A stretch of DNA of 64,000 nucleotides from Sinosporangium siamense (GTDB taxonomy: Bacteria > Actinomycetota > Actinomycetes > Streptosporangiales > Streptosporangiaceae). Every line of letters starts with the position of its first letter. The first letter of the stretch is position 1. The notes beneath the pieces are model-generated. The model was not told the DNA's origin. It saw only the letters and a list, made by a program, of their open reading frames with translations, and did no database searches. The stretch spans positions 62,001-126,000 of the forward strand of contig NZ_BOOW01000002.1 of NCBI RefSeq assembly GCF_016863435.1. Reading direction: 5' to 3'. Shown piece after piece: positions 26,808 through 36,214 of the stretch. Both the position numbers and the translations under genes were made by a program.

Positions 26808-27563
26808 TCAGTGGGTGAGGATCTTGGAGAGGAAGTCCTTGGCCCGGTCCGTACTGGGGTTGGTGAAGAACTCCTCGGGGATGTTCTCCTCCACGATCTG
26901 GCCCTCCGCCATGAAGACCACCCTGTTGGCGGCCCTGCGGGCGAAGCCCATCTCGTGGGTGACGACGACCATGGTCATGCCGTCACGGGCCAGCCCGACC
27001 ATGACGTCGAGCACCTCTTGGACCATCTCCGGGTCCAGGGCCGACGTGGGCTCGTCGAACAGGATCATCTTGGGATCCATGGCCAGCGCGCGGGCGATAG
27101 CCGTGCGTTGTTGCTGGCCGCCGGAGAGTTGTGCGGGATATTTGTGAGCCTGGCTTGCGATGCCGACGCGCTCAAGGAGCTCCATCCCGCGCTGTTCCGC
27201 AGCGGTTCGCGCCTTCTTACGCACCTTGATCGGGCCGAGCGTGACGTTCTCCAGGATTGTCTTGTGTGCGAACAGATTGAACGACTGGAAGACCATGCCG
27301 ACCTCCGACCGCAGCCGGGCGAGCTCGCGCCCTTCGGCGGGCAGCGGCCTGCCGTCGAACACGATGGTGCCGCCGTCGATCGTCTCCAGCCTGTTGATCG
27401 CCCTGCACAGCGTCGACTTGCCGCCGCCTGAAGGGCCGATCACGACTAGGACCTCTCCCTTGGAGATGGTCAGGTTGATGTCTCTCAGGACATGCAAGTC
27501 ACCGTAGTGCTTGTTGACGTTGTCCAACTTGACGAGTGGAGTCGCTTCCCCGTTCTCCGCCAT
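26808..27563 (-). CDS. gluA: Glutamate ABC transporter ATP-binding protein GluA
   Basis: 251 residues from ATG 27563; a longer open frame upstream has no family content. Walker [10 protein letters not shown], signature LSGGQQQR and Walker [13 protein letters not shown] are all present, followed by the H-loop [10 protein letters not shown]. It powers uptake through GluCD. First gene of the operon; the ~120 bases upstream (27564-27684) separate it from the Uma2 gene transcribed the same way. Confidence 0.93.
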   Translation of the reverse strand: MAENGEATPLVKLDNVNKHYGDLHVLRDINLTISKGEVLVVIGPSGGGKSTLCRAINRLETIDGGTIVFDGRPLPAEGRELARLRSEVGMVFQSFNLFAHKTILENVTLGPIKVRKKARTAAEQRGMELLERVGIASQAHKYPAQLSGGQQQRTAIARALAMDPKMILFDEPTSALDPEMVQEVLDVMVGLARDGMTMVVVTHEMGFARRAANRVVFMAEGQIVEENIPEEFFTNPSTDRAKDFLSKILTH

Positions 27564-27684
27564 GGTCAACAACGTAGGGGCCCGGAGGGCACTGGTCACT
27601 AACCCCGGGGTACCGATCAGATCACGGCGTGTTGCGAGGTGGAAACATGTGACCTGCGGGTTGGCAGGGTGTCCGGCGGGCGGG

Positions 27685-28341
27685 TCAGGGGGCGCGCAGG
27701 GCGCCGGGGTCGAAACGCACGGGGAAGGGGATAGTCTCCTCGACGACCGAGCCCGCGGAGGAGCGGTGGGTGAGGCGATATCCCTCATCGCCGAGGGTGT
27801 AGGTGAAGATGATCGGGAGCTCGTCTCCCCCCTGCCCTCGGAAGGGGTGTGTCTCCACCCGCCAGAACGCCGGGATGCCCACCTCGGCATATTTAGCGGG
27901 TTTGAGCAGGCGGTCGACGATCCTGTGCGGGTCTGAGATCACCTCGATCGCGAGCTTGACCCACTCCGGCCGCGCGACGGGTGGAGGGGGAGTGCCACTG
28001 GCCGCGAAGGCCGCGCGGTCGAGCACCAGGAGATCGGGGAAGGCGCCGGGTGAGCCGTCGAGCATGAGCCCCACGGAGGAGGTCACGATCAGCTCCTCGG
28101 GAGCGGCGGCCCGCAGGACGGTCTGCAGTCCCGCGCCGACACACCGGTGGATGAACCCGGTGGGAGGGGACAGGATGAGGCTCCCGTCGATCAGCTCATA
28201 GCGACTGCCGTCGCCTGAACGCTCGTTGAGCCTTAGCCACTCCTCCACGCTCAGCACGCCCGGAGTGCGCCAGGGGCTGGGCAGCACCGCCGCGTTGGGC
28301 AAGCCGGGAGGACCGACGGGCGGGCGCGGAATGGACGGCAT
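27685..28341 (-). CDS. Uma2 family (DUF820) putative restriction-endonuclease-like protein
   Basis: 218 residues. Typical DUF820/Uma2 order: [45 protein letters not shown] and [17 protein letters not shown]. The PD-(D/E)xK-like core residues (D in PDLLV, E in IEVISD, K in KYAEVG) are visible. These proteins are abundant in actinobacteria and cyanobacteria, often as orphans, and their role is not established. Divergent from miaB. Confidence 0.88.
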   Translation of the reverse strand: MPSIPRPPVGPPGLPNAAVLPSPWRTPGVLSVEEWLRLNERSGDGSRYELIDGSLILSPPTGFIHRCVGAGLQTVLRAAAPEELIVTSSVGLMLDGSPGAFPDLLVLDRAAFAASGTPPPPVARPEWVKLAIEVISDPHRIVDRLLKPAKYAEVGIPAFWRVETHPFRGQGGDELPIIFTYTLGDEGYRLTHRSSAGSVVEETIPFPVRFDPGALRAP

Positions 28342-28526
28342 GGACGCCTCCGGATGTGAGATCCGCGCACGTCGTCGATGGCCACTGCGGCGCGCCGCGG
28401 CCTCCCCACTCTACCAGCCTCCGTCACACTCGGTGAGCGTCCGGTGACGCCTCGCGTCCGCGGGTGCGCCGCCCGCGGCGGCCGAGGGGTGGTGGAGTCC
28501 GGAAAGCACTTACGCTTGGGGGTGAG

Positions 28527-30026
28527 ATGACTGTCACAGAGGAGCGCACCCGCACCTACGAGGTCCGCACATACGGGTGCCAGATGAATGTGCACGACTC
28601 CGAGCGGCTGTCCGGGTTGCTGGAAGACGCCGGTTATGTGCGCGCCCCCGAGGGGGCGGCCGCCGACATTGTGGTGTTCAACACATGCGCGGTGCGCGAA
28701 AACGCCGACAACCGCCTCTACGGCAACCTCGGCCACCTGCGCCCCCAAAAGATCGCCAACCCCGACATGCAGATCGCGGTCGGCGGGTGCCTGGCCCAGA
28801 AGGACCAAGGCGAGATCGTGCGCAAGGCGCCCTGGGTCGACGTGGTCTTCGGCACGCACAACATCGGGTCGCTGCCCGTGCTGCTTGAGCGCGCCCGCGT
28901 GGAGCGCGAGGCCCAGGTCGAGATCAAGGAGTCGCTGGAGACGTTCCCCTCGACTTTGCCGACCCGGCGCGAGTCCGCTTATGCCGCGTGGGTCGCCATC
29001 TCGGTGGGATGCAACAACACCTGCACGTTCTGCATCGTCCCCGCGCTGCGCGGCAAGGAGAAGGACCGCAGGCCCGGCGACATCCTCAGTGAGATCCGCA
29101 CCCTCGTCGACCAGGGCGTCCTGGAGATCACGCTCCTCGGGCAGAACGTCAACACCTACGGCGTGGAGTTCGGCGACCGGCTCGCCTTCGGCAAGCTGCT
29201 GCGCGCCTGCGGTGACGTCGAGGGGCTTGAGCGGGTGCGTTTCACCTCGCCGCACCCGGCCGCCTTCACCGACGACGTCATCGCCGCCATGGCCGAGACG
29301 CCCAATGTCGTGCACCAGCTCCACATGCCGCTCCAGTCGGGCTCCGACCGCGTGCTCAAGGCCATGCGCCGCTCCTACCGCGCCGAGCGTTATCTCGGCA
29401 TCATCGAGCGTGTGCGTGCCGCGATGCCTGACGCGGCCATCTCGACCGACATCATCGTGGGCTTCCCCGGCGAGACCGAGGAGGACTTCCAGGAGACCCT
29501 CCGCGTCGTGCGCGAGTCCCGCTTCGCGGGCGCCTTCACCTTCCAATACTCGATCCGCCCCGGCACCCCGGCCGCGACCATGCCCGACCAGGTGCCGAAG
29601 GAGGTCGTCCAGGAGCGCTACGAGCGGCTGGTCGCCCTGCAGAACGAGATCTCCTGGGAGGAGAACAAGCGGCAGGTCGGCAAGGTGCTCGACGTGCTGG
29701 TGGCGGAGGGGGAGGGCCGCAAGGACGAGGCCACCCGCCGCATGTCCGGCCGCGCCGCCGACAACCGCCTGGTCCACTTCGGAGTGGGCGACGAGACACC
29801 GCGGCCGGGGGACATGGTCACGGTCGAGGTCACATACGCCGCGCCGCACCACCTGGTGGCCGACGGCAGGCCGGCGGCGCTGCGCCGCACCCGCGCAGGT
29901 GACGCCTGGCAGGCCCGTCAGGCCGCGCCGCAGGCGCCCTCCGGTGTGCTCCTCGGCATGCCGGCCCGGGGCCGGCCAGAGCCCGCCCCGGCGTCCGCGT
30001 CCTCGGGCTGCTCGCTCTCCCACTGA
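28527..30026 (+). CDS. miaB: tRNA-2-methylthio-N6-dimethylallyladenosine synthase MiaB
   Basis: 499 residues from ATG 28527 (GGGGGTGAG upstream). The N-terminal UPF0004 domain has Cys18 in YGCQMN and later conserved Cys residues. The radical-SAM cluster motif CNNTCTFC places Cys at 162, 166 and 169. A TRAM domain ends the protein ([13 protein letters not shown]). It adds a methylthio group to i6A37 of tRNAs; MiaA, which makes i6A, is encoded ~5 kb downstream. The C-terminal ~35 residues are Ala/Pro-rich. Confidence 0.96.
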   Translation: MTVTEERTRTYEVRTYGCQMNVHDSERLSGLLEDAGYVRAPEGAAADIVVFNTCAVRENADNRLYGNLGHLRPQKIANPDMQIAVGGCLAQKDQGEIVRKAPWVDVVFGTHNIGSLPVLLERARVEREAQVEIKESLETFPSTLPTRRESAYAAWVAISVGCNNTCTFCIVPALRGKEKDRRPGDILSEIRTLVDQGVLEITLLGQNVNTYGVEFGDRLAFGKLLRACGDVEGLERVRFTSPHPAAFTDDVIAAMAETPNVVHQLHMPLQSGSDRVLKAMRRSYRAERYLGIIERVRAAMPDAAISTDIIVGFPGETEEDFQETLRVVRESRFAGAFTFQYSIRPGTPAATMPDQVPKEVVQERYERLVALQNEISWEENKRQVGKVLDVLVAEGEGRKDEATRRMSGRAADNRLVHFGVGDETPRPGDMVTVEVTYAAPHHLVADGRPAALRRTRAGDAWQARQAAPQAPSGVLLGMPARGRPEPAPASASSGCSLSH

Positions 30027-30040
30027 TCCCGCACGTCACG

Positions 30041-30074
30041 CCATGGGGTACGGCGCAAGCCGTACCCCATGGCG
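30041..30074 (+). terminator. miaB terminator hairpin
   Basis: Perfect 15-bp stem (GCCATGGGGTACGGC and its complement) with a GCAA tetraloop, 14 bases after the miaB stop. It also faces the end of the convergent gene at 30098. Confidence 0.9.
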
Positions 30075-30097
30075 TTGTCCGGCATGGCGTTGTCCGG

Positions 30098-30589
30098 TTA
30101 TGAGCCGAAGAGGTGGTCGAGCATGACGCGGCAGGCCTCGCGGCGGGGTGAGGGGAACCGGAGGCAGTAGTCGTGCCGCCGCGCGGCCGCGGGTGACTGC
30201 GCCGTGCCGTGGACGGCCCTTTCGTGTGGCCGCCCGGGAGGGGGGCGCACCTGCGTGGCGGGGCGGGCGATAGGGCGCCCGGGTGCCGCTCGAGGGGTGA
30301 CCGGATCGCGGGCGACCCTCGTGAGCTGGGGTAATCCGCGTGTTGTGAGGCTTCCGGGAGGCGGAAGCAGGCGCACGGCGCCGTGGGCGAGCAGGCCGCC
30401 GGTGGACGAGCCTCGCGGCTGGGGGGCCGGCGGGGGCGCGGGAGCGGCGGGCCGGGCCTCGTGTGCCTGCCTGCCCGAGGGGGTGAGCAGCAGTAGCGCC
30501 CCGGCACCGACGACGGCAAGTGCGGAGGCTACAGCCACTAAGGCGGGTTTTATGCCCATTGCCAGGGTCTTTTCGGTGAGATGTGACAT
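30098..30589 (-). CDS. Hypothetical membrane-anchored or secreted protein
   Basis: 163 residues from 30589, or 153 from an ATG at 30559. The N terminus has one hydrophobic segment (ALVAVASALAVVGAGALLLL) that could be a signal anchor. The middle is Ala/Pro/Arg-rich and probably disordered. The last 25 residues contain two Cys (DYCLRFPSPRREACRVM) and look more ordered. No family recognised, no clear ribosome site; it could be spurious. Confidence 0.5.
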   Translation of the reverse strand: MSHLTEKTLAMGIKPALVAVASALAVVGAGALLLLTPSGRQAHEARPAAPAPPPAPQPRGSSTGGLLAHGAVRLLPPPGSLTTRGLPQLTRVARDPVTPRAAPGRPIARPATQVRPPPGRPHERAVHGTAQSPAAARRHDYCLRFPSPRREACRVMLDHLFGS

Positions 30590-30711
30590 TTAGGATGGTA
30601 AATCGTGATTAAGATGTGACTGTCGTGCAGCGAAACCGTTACTGCGGCTAGTGTGGTCCACCCGCGTGGAAGCCGCCGTGGTTTCCCCTTGATCACAGGG
30701 AGTTGTTTTGC

Positions 30712-31281
30712 ATGCACGGGCACGTTGGATCGTCGACGGGCCAACCGGGGGCGGCGTCGGCCCCTAGCAGATCCGAAGATCTTTCGGGTCCGGGCAATGA
30801 GCCCACGTCAGGACGGAAGAACACACTCATCGTCATCGCCGTGGCGGCGGTCGGGATCCTGCTCGGCGGAGGGATCGTCTTCGCCGTGCTCAGCAACTCC
30901 GCAGGCACGGGGGATTCGATGACACGCCCCACTCAGGGGCAGCAGGAGGAGAACGGCGAATCCGGCACGGGGGAGGCTCCGGCCGGATCGGACGGCGAGG
31001 CTCCCGCGGAGGGGGACCCCGCCGGTGACCAGGAGTTCTCCGGCGGCGGCTCAGACAGCGGATCGGGCAGCGGCTCGGGCGGCGGTGAAGGCTCGGGCGG
31101 CCAGGGGTCGGCGGGCAACGCGCCGCAGCGCGACCGCGAGGGGGCGACCGCCCCGCAGAAGGGCGGCGACTCCGGGAACGGCTCTCGCCCCGGTGGCGGC
31201 ACCGCGCCCGGCGCCGGGCTCGACGAGTTCGCCGACGGTCCCGGCGGCATGATCCCGGGCGGACCTCCGTCAGGACAATAG
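30712..31281 (+). CDS. Single-pass membrane protein with long Gly/Ser/Glu-rich extracellular tail
   Basis: 189 residues from ATG 30712 (GGGAG nine bases upstream). About 35 polar residues precede one membrane helix (NTLIVIAVAAVGILLGGGIVF), then ~130 residues of Gly, Ser, Glu, Asp and Pro. That gives a type II or signal-anchor topology with a disordered outer part, as in many cell-envelope proteins. No catalytic domain is visible and the function is unknown. Confidence 0.65.
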   Translation: MHGHVGSSTGQPGAASAPSRSEDLSGPGNEPTSGRKNTLIVIAVAAVGILLGGGIVFAVLSNSAGTGDSMTRPTQGQQEENGESGTGEAPAGSDGEAPAEGDPAGDQEFSGGGSDSGSGSGSGGGEGSGGQGSAGNAPQRDREGATAPQKGGDSGNGSRPGGGTAPGAGLDEFADGPGGMIPGGPPSGQ

Positions 31282-31371
31282 CGAGCGGCGAGCCCGGGGG
31301 GCGGCGAACGCCTCGCACGGCCGACGAGGGGTCGTGTGCGGCTTCGAATCGGGCTCTCGCCGTACACAACA

Positions 31372-31408
31372 AAAGCGGGTGGGGCCACCAGTGGCTCCCA
31401 CCCGCTTT
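31372..31408. terminator. Bidirectional terminator hairpin
   Basis: Perfect 12-bp stem (AAAGCGGGTGGG and its complement) with an inner GCCAC/GTGGC pairing. It separates convergent genes ending at 31281 and 31422. On the minus strand it ends in CTTTTG, a short U-run. Confidence 0.92.
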
Positions 31409-31421
31409 CGATTGACGTAGG

Positions 31422-32714
31422 TCAGGCCGGCGCGGGCGCGGGGGCCGCGACCGGGACGGCGGGCGGTTCCTCCAGCGGCTGCGGCGGGGCGTTGAACACC
31501 TCTTCGTCGAGGCGTCCCTCGGTCTTGCCGACCAGCACCGGCACGACCATCTGACCGGCCACGTTGGTGGCGGTGCGGATCATGTCGAGGATCGGGTCGA
31601 TGGCCAGCAGCAGGCCCACGCCCTCCAGGGGCAGGCCGAGCGTGCTGAGCGTGAGGGTGAGCATCACGACCGCCCCGGTCAGACCGGCCGTGGCGGCGGA
31701 ACCGATCACCGAGACGAACGCGATCAGCAGGTAGTCGCCCACGCCGAGCGGCACCGCGAACACCTGCGCCACGAAGATCGCGGCGATCGCCGGGTAGATC
31801 GAGGCGCAGCCGTCCATCTTGGTGGTGGCCCCGAACGGCACGGCGAACGCGGCGTAGTCGCGGTCCACCCCCAGCCTGTCGACGGTGACACGCTGCGTCA
31901 GCGGCATGGTGCCCACGGACGAGCGGGAGAAGAAGGCCAGCTCGATCGCGGGCCAGGTGTTCCGGTAGAAGGTGATCGGGTTGACCTTGGCGACGAGGGC
32001 GAGCAGCAGCGGATAGCTGACGAGGAGCACCAGCAAGCAGCCGATGTAGACGCCGGCGGTGAGCTTGCCGAGCGGCGCGAGCAGGTCCCAGCCGTAGCTC
32101 GCCACGGACTTTCCGATGAGGCCCGCCGTGCCGATCGGCGCCAGCCGGATCACCCACCACAGAGCCTTCTGCACAAGGTCGAGCACCGAGCGGCTGAAGG
32201 CGAGGAACGGCTCGGCCTTCTCCCCGATCGCGACCGCCGCGGCGCCGAGCACGATGCCGAGGAAGACGATCTGCAGCACGTTGAGCTCGGTGAACGCGGT
32301 CACGATGTTGGTCGGGACGATCCCGGTCAAGAAGTCGATCCACGTGCCGGCGCCGTCCAGGTCGGGGGCCTTGGCACCCGACGTGGAGATCGTCACCCCC
32401 TGGCCGGGGTTGAGGAGCAGCCCGAGCCCGAGGCCGATCGCCACGGCGATCAACGCGGTGATGAGGAACCACATCAGGGTCTTGCCCGCCAGTCTGGCGG
32501 CCCCGACCACATTGCGCAGTCCCGCCACGCTCACGATCACGGCGGTGAAGACCAGGGGCGGGACGGCGAGCTTCAGGAGCTGGACGAAGATGCTGCCGAT
32601 CTCCGTCAGGGTCGTGGTGAGCCAGGTGACCTCACCGATGCGGGCGATGAATCCGAGGACGAGGCCGGCGACCAAGCCCAGCAGCAACTGCAGGGAAAAG
32701 GAGAACCTCTTCAT
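31422..32714 (-). CDS. Dicarboxylate/amino acid:cation symporter (DAACS family, GltP/DctA-like)
   Basis: 430 residues with about eight membrane segments. Family landmarks: a serine-rich hairpin region (FFSRSSVGTMPLTQ), MDGCASIYPAIAAIFVAQ, and DPILDMIRTATNVAGQM. The family imports glutamate, aspartate or C4-dicarboxylates with Na+ or H+. The C terminus ends in a Pro/Ala repeat. A hairpin with a following CCCUUUUCC run sits in its leader (32735-32756). It is the second possible glutamate uptake system in the window after gluABCD. Confidence 0.93.
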   Translation of the reverse strand: MKRFSFSLQLLLGLVAGLVLGFIARIGEVTWLTTTLTEIGSIFVQLLKLAVPPLVFTAVIVSVAGLRNVVGAARLAGKTLMWFLITALIAVAIGLGLGLLLNPGQGVTISTSGAKAPDLDGAGTWIDFLTGIVPTNIVTAFTELNVLQIVFLGIVLGAAAVAIGEKAEPFLAFSRSVLDLVQKALWWVIRLAPIGTAGLIGKSVASYGWDLLAPLGKLTAGVYIGCLLVLLVSYPLLLALVAKVNPITFYRNTWPAIELAFFSRSSVGTMPLTQRVTVDRLGVDRDYAAFAVPFGATTKMDGCASIYPAIAAIFVAQVFAVPLGVGDYLLIAFVSVIGSAATAGLTGAVVMLTLTLSTLGLPLEGVGLLLAIDPILDMIRTATNVAGQMVVPVLVGKTEGRLDEEVFNAPPQPLEEPPAVPVAAPAPAPA

Positions 32715-33149
32715 TTATGAGACTCCGGAAAAGGGCATGCCTTGGCGAAGGCATGCGGGATGGGAACAGATCGGCGGAGGCTGTGATCAGTGACAGAGCT
32801 GGCTGCTCAGACGGCACAGGTCAACGTGCAGCCGCTCATACAGCCACACGGTCACCGAGCCCTTTTCTGCCCATCCGGCCACGCCCCTGTTGTCCGTGCA
32901 GGCGCTCGTCTCGCCTGGACGGACCTGGCCCTGCCGCACGAGGTGCGCCATAGGGCGAGCCGGTGTCGTGGGAGTGAACCTCACACGGGAGTCCATCCTT
33001 CCCATGTGGTCAGGTTATCCCATGAACCGCCCTTTTCCATTCATTGAGGTCTTTATGGTCGTGGAGCTATACGCAAGTCGACATAAAGCTCCATAGATGC
33101 TGTAAGAGTGCCGCGAAGTCCTGTCCTGCCGTGGCTGTAGCCTTTCTGG
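32715..33149. other. Leader/intergenic region of the symporter and the LigB-like gene
   Basis: About 435 bases between divergent genes. It contains the attenuator-like hairpin at 32735 and a moderately AT-rich middle (33000-33110). No gene was recognised. Confidence 0.5.
32735..32756 (-). promoter_or_regulatory. Attenuator-like hairpin in the symporter leader
   Basis: Perfect 9-bp stem (GCATGCCTT/AAGGCATGC) with a four-base loop, 21 bases before the symporter start. Read on the minus strand it is followed by CCCTTTTCC, like a weak intrinsic terminator, and then a GGAG ribosome site. It could attenuate transcription or mask translation. Confidence 0.5.
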
Positions 33150-33842
33150 ATGCTCACCGCCGCGGCCGTATGCCCGCATCCGCCCCTGATCGTTCCCGCG
33201 CTGGCCGGTGCGGCGGCAGGGGAGCTTGACGAGCTACGCGACGCCTGCGCCGCCGCGGTGCGCTCTCTCCTCGCCGCCGAGCCCGACACCTTGATCGTGG
33301 TGGGCGGCGCCGACCTGCCCGGAAGCTACCCCGCCGACGCGTCAGGCACCTTCGCACCCTGGGGCGTCGACGTGCGCGTCGGAGACGGCGATCCCGTCCT
33401 GCCGCTCTCGCTCACCGTGGGCCGGTGGCTCCTCACGCAGGCCGGCGGTGAGGCGGGCGCCTTCCACGCGGTGCCGTTCGACGCCGACCCGGCCCGCTGC
33501 GCCGCGCTCGGACACGAGCTCGCCTCGGCGGGCGAGCGGGTGGCGCTGCTGGTCATGGGCGACGGCTCGGCGTGTCTGACGGAGAAGTCACCCGGCTACC
33601 TCGACCCCCGCGCCCGCCGGTTCGACGACGCGCTCACAGAGGCGCTCACCGGGGCCGACAGGGCCGCCCTGAGCGCCCTGGACCCCGAGGAGGCGGCCGA
33701 GCTGTGGGTGGCCGGGCGCGCCGCCTTCCAGGTCCTCGCAGGCGCCGCAGAGACGGCTCCGGCGATGCGAGGCCGGCTGCTCCACCGGGCCGAGCCGTAC
33801 GGCGTGGCCTACACGGTCGTCGCCTGGGACAGGCTGTCATGA
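33150..33842 (+). CDS. Class III extradiol dioxygenase subunit B-like (LigB-like) protein
   Basis: 230 residues. The N terminus MLTAAAVCPHPPLIVPALAG carries the conserved CPHPP motif of this actinobacterial family. Further regions are TLIVVGG, LLVMGDGSAC and AYTVVAWDRLS. It is related to the metal-binding B subunit of protocatechuate dioxygenases, but the true substrate of this stand-alone group is unknown. The gene is commonly found near miaB/miaA in actinobacteria, as here. Confidence 0.85.
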   Translation: MLTAAAVCPHPPLIVPALAGAAAGELDELRDACAAAVRSLLAAEPDTLIVVGGADLPGSYPADASGTFAPWGVDVRVGDGDPVLPLSLTVGRWLLTQAGGEAGAFHAVPFDADPARCAALGHELASAGERVALLVMGDGSACLTEKSPGYLDPRARRFDDALTEALTGADRAALSALDPEEAAELWVAGRAAFQVLAGAAETAPAMRGRLLHRAEPYGVAYTVVAWDRLS

Positions 33843-34012
33843 CCGGGCCGGCTTGACCGGGCCGGCTTGACCGGCCGACTTGATCTGGACGGCTTGATCT
33901 GAACGGTTTGATCGGGATGACGCGATCAGGCTGACGCGTTCGTGATGACGTGATCGGGGCGACGCGTTCGTGACGACGCGTTCGTGATGACGTGATCGGG
34001 ATGACGGGGAGG
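33838..34012. repeat. Degenerate intergenic minisatellite
   Basis: The first part repeats TTGACCGGGCCGGC-like units, the second GATGACGTGATCGGG and GACGCGTTCGTGA units, each 13-17 bp and imperfect. The array fills the gap between the LigB-like gene and ogt. Confidence 0.8.
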
Positions 34013-34020
34013 GACGGCTG

Positions 34021-34551
34021 ATGTCCGGCACGGTGGCGTTTGGCGGGATATCGAGCCCGCTTGGGCAGATCATGGTCGCTCTCACCGAGGACGGCCTGGC
34101 GGCGACCGACTTCCGCGACGGACCCGCCGCCCGCGCCCGCACACTCGCCCGTCTCGGCCTCCCCGAGGCCGACGACCCGGCCCGCGTCTCACCCGCGCTC
34201 CAGGAGATGACCGCCTACTTCGCCGGGGAGCTTCGCGCCTTCACCGTGCCCGTCGACTGGCGCCTCTTCACACCACTCCAGCGGCAGGTGCTCGGCACCC
34301 TTTACGACGAGATCGGGTACGGCGAAGCCGTGACATACGGCGAACTCGCCACACGCAGCGGCGCCGCCGCACCCGCCCGCGCCATCGGCTCGATCATGGG
34401 GGCCAACCCCGTGCCCATCGTGGTGCCCTGCCACCGCGTGATAGCGGGCAACGGCCTCGGCGGCTTCAGCGGAGGCGAGGGAGTGGAGTCCAAACGCCGG
34501 CTCCTGACCTTGGAGGGCTATTTGCAGCCAACCCTCGACTGGGACCTGTAG
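34021..34551 (+). CDS. ogt: Methylated-DNA-[protein]-cysteine S-methyltransferase (Ogt/MGMT)
   Basis: 176 residues. The active-site motif PCHRV contains the acceptor Cys138, followed by IAGNGLGGFSGG. The DNA-binding helix region GEAVTYGELATRSG is also present. It removes alkyl groups from O6-alkylguanine in a suicide reaction. GAGGGA lies a few bases upstream of the ATG. The gene sits alone after a repeat array. Confidence 0.95.
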   Translation: MSGTVAFGGISSPLGQIMVALTEDGLAATDFRDGPAARARTLARLGLPEADDPARVSPALQEMTAYFAGELRAFTVPVDWRLFTPLQRQVLGTLYDEIGYGEAVTYGELATRSGAAAPARAIGSIMGANPVPIVVPCHRVIAGNGLGGFSGGEGVESKRRLLTLEGYLQPTLDWDL

Positions 34552-34785
34552 CCGCACCGCACACCGGCGACCCGGCAGGTCCGCCGTACGTCGGCCCCGT
34601 CTTCGTCGGCAGCCTCGTCGGCGCCGGCACCCTTATCACCGGTCTCACCGCCCCCGCTCCCCGCGCTCACCGGCAACCCCCGTGCGCTTGGCGACCCGGA
34701 GGGGTCGCGCTCGCCGGTGACCGGCGGCCGGGGTGTCCTCCCTTGGGCCGTCGTGGGACGGCCCGTCGGCTTGGAACGTTCACGT

Positions 34786-35049
34786 CTAGGGGGCCGGCGG
34801 GCGGCCCTGCTCGCCGGGCGGCTGCTCTCCCGGTGCGCCGGGGTGGCCGCCGGGTGTTCCGGGGCGGTTGTCGATCTTGTCTGCGGCCTCTCTGGCCTTG
34901 GCCGCCGCGGTGTCGATCTGCTGGTCGTACTTGCCCCCCGTCCTCTGCTTGGCCATGTCGGCTGCCTTGTCGATGCCCTGCTTGGCGGCCTTCTCGACCT
35001 TGTCCGAGTGGCTTCCGAGAAGTCCACGCAGCTTGTTCATGAGCGACAT
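34786..35049 (-). CDS. MT0933-like antitoxin family protein
   Basis: 87 residues. MSLMNKLRGLLGSHSDKVEK followed by GIDKAADMAKQRTGGKYD and IDTAAAKAREAADKID matches the small Lys/Ala-rich MT0933-like antitoxin family (PF14013 as I recall it). The tail is Pro/Gly-rich. No toxin gene is adjacent on either side, so a toxin-antitoxin role is doubtful here. Divergent from miaA. Confidence 0.8.
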   Translation of the reverse strand: MSLMNKLRGLLGSHSDKVEKAAKQGIDKAADMAKQRTGGKYDQQIDTAAAKAREAADKIDNRPGTPGGHPGAPGEQPPGEQGRPPAP

Positions 35050-35124
35050 CGCCGTGTTCCCCCAATCCGACGCGCCCGGGCGTCGTCACCTACCCATACC
35101 CAGGGGGTTGACACACTTATCCCT

Positions 35125-36042
35125 GTGGGTCACCAGCCAGTCATCGCCGTCGTAGGTCCAACCGCAGCAGGAAAGTCAGATCTCGCCGTGGATCTGGCAC
35201 TCCGGCTAGGTGGAGAGGTCATCAATGCCGATTCAATGCAGCTTTACCGAGGAATGGACATCGGTACGGCAAAGCTGCAACCGCACGAGTTTCGCGGTGT
35301 GCCGCACCACCTGCTGGACATCTGGGATGTGACGCGCACGGCCAGCGTCGCCGAGTATCAACGGCTGGCCAGGCCCCTCATCGAGGGCATGCTGGCGGCC
35401 GGCGCGGCGCCGATCCTGGCCGGCGGTTCCGGGCTTTACGTCCGGGCGGCGATCGACGATCTCGACTTCCCCGGCACGGACCCCGCCATCAGGGCCCGGC
35501 TAGAGGCCGAGCTTGAGGAGAGGGGCCCGGAGCCGCTATACCTCCGGCTCCGCGAACTCGACCCGACCGCGGCCGAGGTCATCCTCCCGAGCAACGGCAG
35601 GCGCATTGTGCGCGCCCTGGAGGTCATCGAGCTGTCCGGCCGCCCGTTCTCGGCGACCATGCCGTCCTTCGAGGCGATCTATCCGAGTGTGCAGGTAGGG
35701 CTGGAAGTGCCCCGCCCGGTCCTCGACGAACGCATCGCCCTGCGCGTCGATCGCATGTGGGAGGCCGGTCTGGTGGACGAGGTGCGCCTTCTCGCCGGAG
35801 AGGGCCTGACCGAGGGCCGCACGGCAAGCCGCGCCCTCGGATATGCCCAGGTCCTGCGCTTCCTTTCGGGGGAGTGGAGTGAGGAGGAGGCGCGGCAGGA
35901 GACGATCCGGGCCACCCGCCGCTTCGCCCGCCGCCAGGAGTCGTGGTTCCGCCGTGACCCCCGGGTCGTGTGGCTCTCCTTCGATCTGCCCGACCTCGTG
36001 GAGCGGGCCTTGCAGGCGGTGGCCGCGGGTGGGGCGCTTTAG
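35125..36042 (+). CDS. miaA: tRNA dimethylallyltransferase MiaA
   Basis: 305 residues with GTG at 35125 as start; the longer frame upstream runs opposite to the antitoxin gene. P-loop GPTAAGKS at 11-18, then NADSMQLYRGMDIGTAKL and the RRFARRQESWFRRD tail that contacts tRNA. It isopentenylates A37, giving the substrate for MiaB. No strong ribosome site is visible and TTGACA lies 17 bases upstream of the GTG, so a short-leader or leaderless transcript is possible. Confidence 0.95.
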   Translation: MGHQPVIAVVGPTAAGKSDLAVDLALRLGGEVINADSMQLYRGMDIGTAKLQPHEFRGVPHHLLDIWDVTRTASVAEYQRLARPLIEGMLAAGAAPILAGGSGLYVRAAIDDLDFPGTDPAIRARLEAELEERGPEPLYLRLRELDPTAAEVILPSNGRRIVRALEVIELSGRPFSATMPSFEAIYPSVQVGLEVPRPVLDERIALRVDRMWEAGLVDEVRLLAGEGLTEGRTASRALGYAQVLRFLSGEWSEEEARQETIRATRRFARRQESWFRRDPRVVWLSFDLPDLVERALQAVAAGGAL

Positions 36043-36125
36043 CGAAGACCTTGTGGAGAAGGGGACGATCAAGACTTGCCCGGCGGCCACACCATAGGGA
36101 ATTCTGGGTTCACTTTCTAGACTTA

Positions 36126-36157
36126 GGTGGGCCCGGCCGGGGCGGGCCGGGCCCACC
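36126..36157 (+). terminator. miaA terminator hairpin
   Basis: Perfect 13-bp GC-rich stem (GGTGGGCCCGGCC and its complement) with a six-base loop, 83 bases after the miaA stop and before the next gene. Confidence 0.85.
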
Positions 36158-36214
36158 CGAGTGGCGGGCACGTGGCCTGCCGGAGTGCGATCGACGCCAG
36201 TGGGAGGAGCTTTC

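Noticed and set aside
27564-27890. Upstream extension of gluA
   Set aside because: Arg/Ser/Pro-rich sequence overlapping the Uma2 gene; the ABC domain starts right after the ATG at 27563.
34786-35049. Toxin-antitoxin pair around the MT0933-like gene
   Set aside because: No toxin-like gene is adjacent; neighbours are ogt and miaA.
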